From Planctomycetota bacterium (GTDB lineage: Bacteria; Planctomycetota; Planctomycetia; Planctomycetales; Planctomycetaceae), in assembly GCA_023429275.1 (NCBI GenBank), contig JAEYWB010000848.1, positions 1 to 5,881 on the forward strand: DNA of 5,881 nucleotides, in the 5' to 3' direction. Below are positions 5,377 to 5,881 of this stretch, piece by piece. The position numbers and the translations under genes are program-made. The notes below the pieces were generated by a model. That model worked only from the letters and a program-made list of their open reading frames with translations, was not told where the DNA came from and did no database searches. Position 1 is the first letter of the stretch. Each line of letters starts with the position of its first letter.

Positions 5377-5881
5377 TCAGCTGGCGGCAAAACTGTTGAG
5401 GTACGGAAGCGTCGAGGAGACTTCCCGGGTGCGCGGGGCATTGTCCAGCAGCTGCCCGAGGAAGTCCCACTGGCCGGAGACCAGCGATTCGCGAACGTTC
5501 GCCGGGAGGCTGACCGGGATCGCATTCGGACCGAAAGTCACCTGGGATTTCTCGAGATCGACCTCGACGATGATCTTCGCGTCGGCCTGGATCGCCGCCG
5601 CCAGCTTTTCGAGGTCAGCCCGCGACGCCGTCACGGCCGGAATCCCGAGCGAAGTGCAGTTACCGAAGAAGATCTCGGCGAACGACTCGGCGACGACCGC
5701 CTTGATTCCCCAGCGCATCAGGGACTGCGGGGCGTGTTCGCGCGACGAGCCGCATCCAAAGTTCCGTCCGGAGACGAGGATCGAGCCCCCCTGGAACCGG
5801 GGATCGTCGAACGGATGCTTCGCGTCCTGCTTGCGGTCGTCTTCGAACGCGTGGGCGCCGAGACCTTCAAAGGTCACGCAT
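5377..5881 (-). CDS. leuD: 3-isopropylmalate dehydratase small subunit (partial, N-terminus outside window)
   Basis: LeuD, with the iron-sulfur subunit LeuC, interconverts 2- and 3-isopropylmalate in cytoplasmic leucine biosynthesis. About 167 residues are visible. The reading frame runs off the window end through a Cys codon at 5878-5880. The full protein is normally ~200 residues, so roughly the first 30, including the NxDTDxIIP region, lie outside. The GTG at 5875-5877 is an internal valine codon ([12 protein letters not shown]) and not a start. The signature [12 protein letters not shown] is encoded at 5763-5728, followed by [17 protein letters not shown], both diagnostic of the aconitase-family swivel domain. 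One oddity is Gln where LeuD usually has Trp after HAP. leuC may lie upstream beyond the window. The downstream genes are not leucine genes. Confidence 0.93.
   Translation of the reverse strand, partial: CVTFEGLGAHAFEDDRKQDAKHPFDDPRFQGGSILVSGRNFGCGSSREHAPQSLMRWGIKAVVAESFAEIFFGNCTSLGIPAVTASRADLEKLAAAIQADAKIIVEVDLEKSQVTFGPNAIPVSLPANVRESLVSGQWDFLGQLLDNAPRTREVSSTLPYLNSFAAS

Noticed and set aside
1..5881. CRISPR array, insertion sequence, integrase, toxin-antitoxin or defence system
   Set aside because: No regularly spaced repeats, transposase or integrase motifs, terminal inverted repeats or small toxin/antitoxin pairs were seen. The genes present look like ordinary metabolism plus uncharacterised proteins.

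Overview
The window is about 5.9 kb of GC-rich bacterial DNA holding seven protein genes, six complete and one cut by the window edge. The composition, the small cysteine-rich zinc-ribbon membrane protein, the archaeal-looking CitG-type protein beside a leucine biosynthesis gene and the ferritin-like DUF455 protein together suggest a planctomycete or a related environmental bacterium. This is an inference from gene style, as no rRNA or other taxonomic marker is present.

Layout. Positions 9-1910 carry two minus-strand genes: a class I SAM-dependent methyltransferase (1158-1910) and, downstream, a membrane protein with a CxxC/CxxC zinc ribbon (9-980). The 177 bases between them hold a terminator-like hairpin and a plausible promoter for the second gene. 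A divergent intergenic region of 301 bases (1911-2211) follows, with a cluster of TGACG pentamers and a promoter-like pair pointing right. The plus-strand pair 2212-2949 (unrecognised 245-residue protein) and 3002-3790 (DUF455/COG2833 ferritin-like protein, probable TTG start) is likely one transcript. It meets a minus-strand cluster head-on across only 35 bases. That cluster reads leftwards from the window edge: leuD (partial, 5377-5881), a small exported helical protein (4721-5320) and a CitG/MdcB-family protein (3826-4707), with gaps of 56 and 13 bases.

How the genes may work together. LeuD with LeuC isomerises isopropylmalate in leucine synthesis. The CitG-type protein 13 bases behind the exported-protein gene is not accompanied by citrate lyase or malonate decarboxylase genes, so its substrate is probably something else. 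The DUF455 protein has a complete set of diiron-type ligands and probably handles iron or oxygen chemistry; its upstream partner is unknown.

The most unusual non-coding signal is at 1168-1228 on the plus strand, inside the antisense of the methyltransferase's last codons. There, a string resembling the tmRNA D-loop, a 6-bp stem, a T-arm and a correctly spaced CCA follow one another. No matching 5' acceptor strand was found, so this is read as a tRNA/tmRNA-like remnant or mimic and not a working RNA gene. No convincing new multi-gene system (defence, CRISPR, transposon) is visible.
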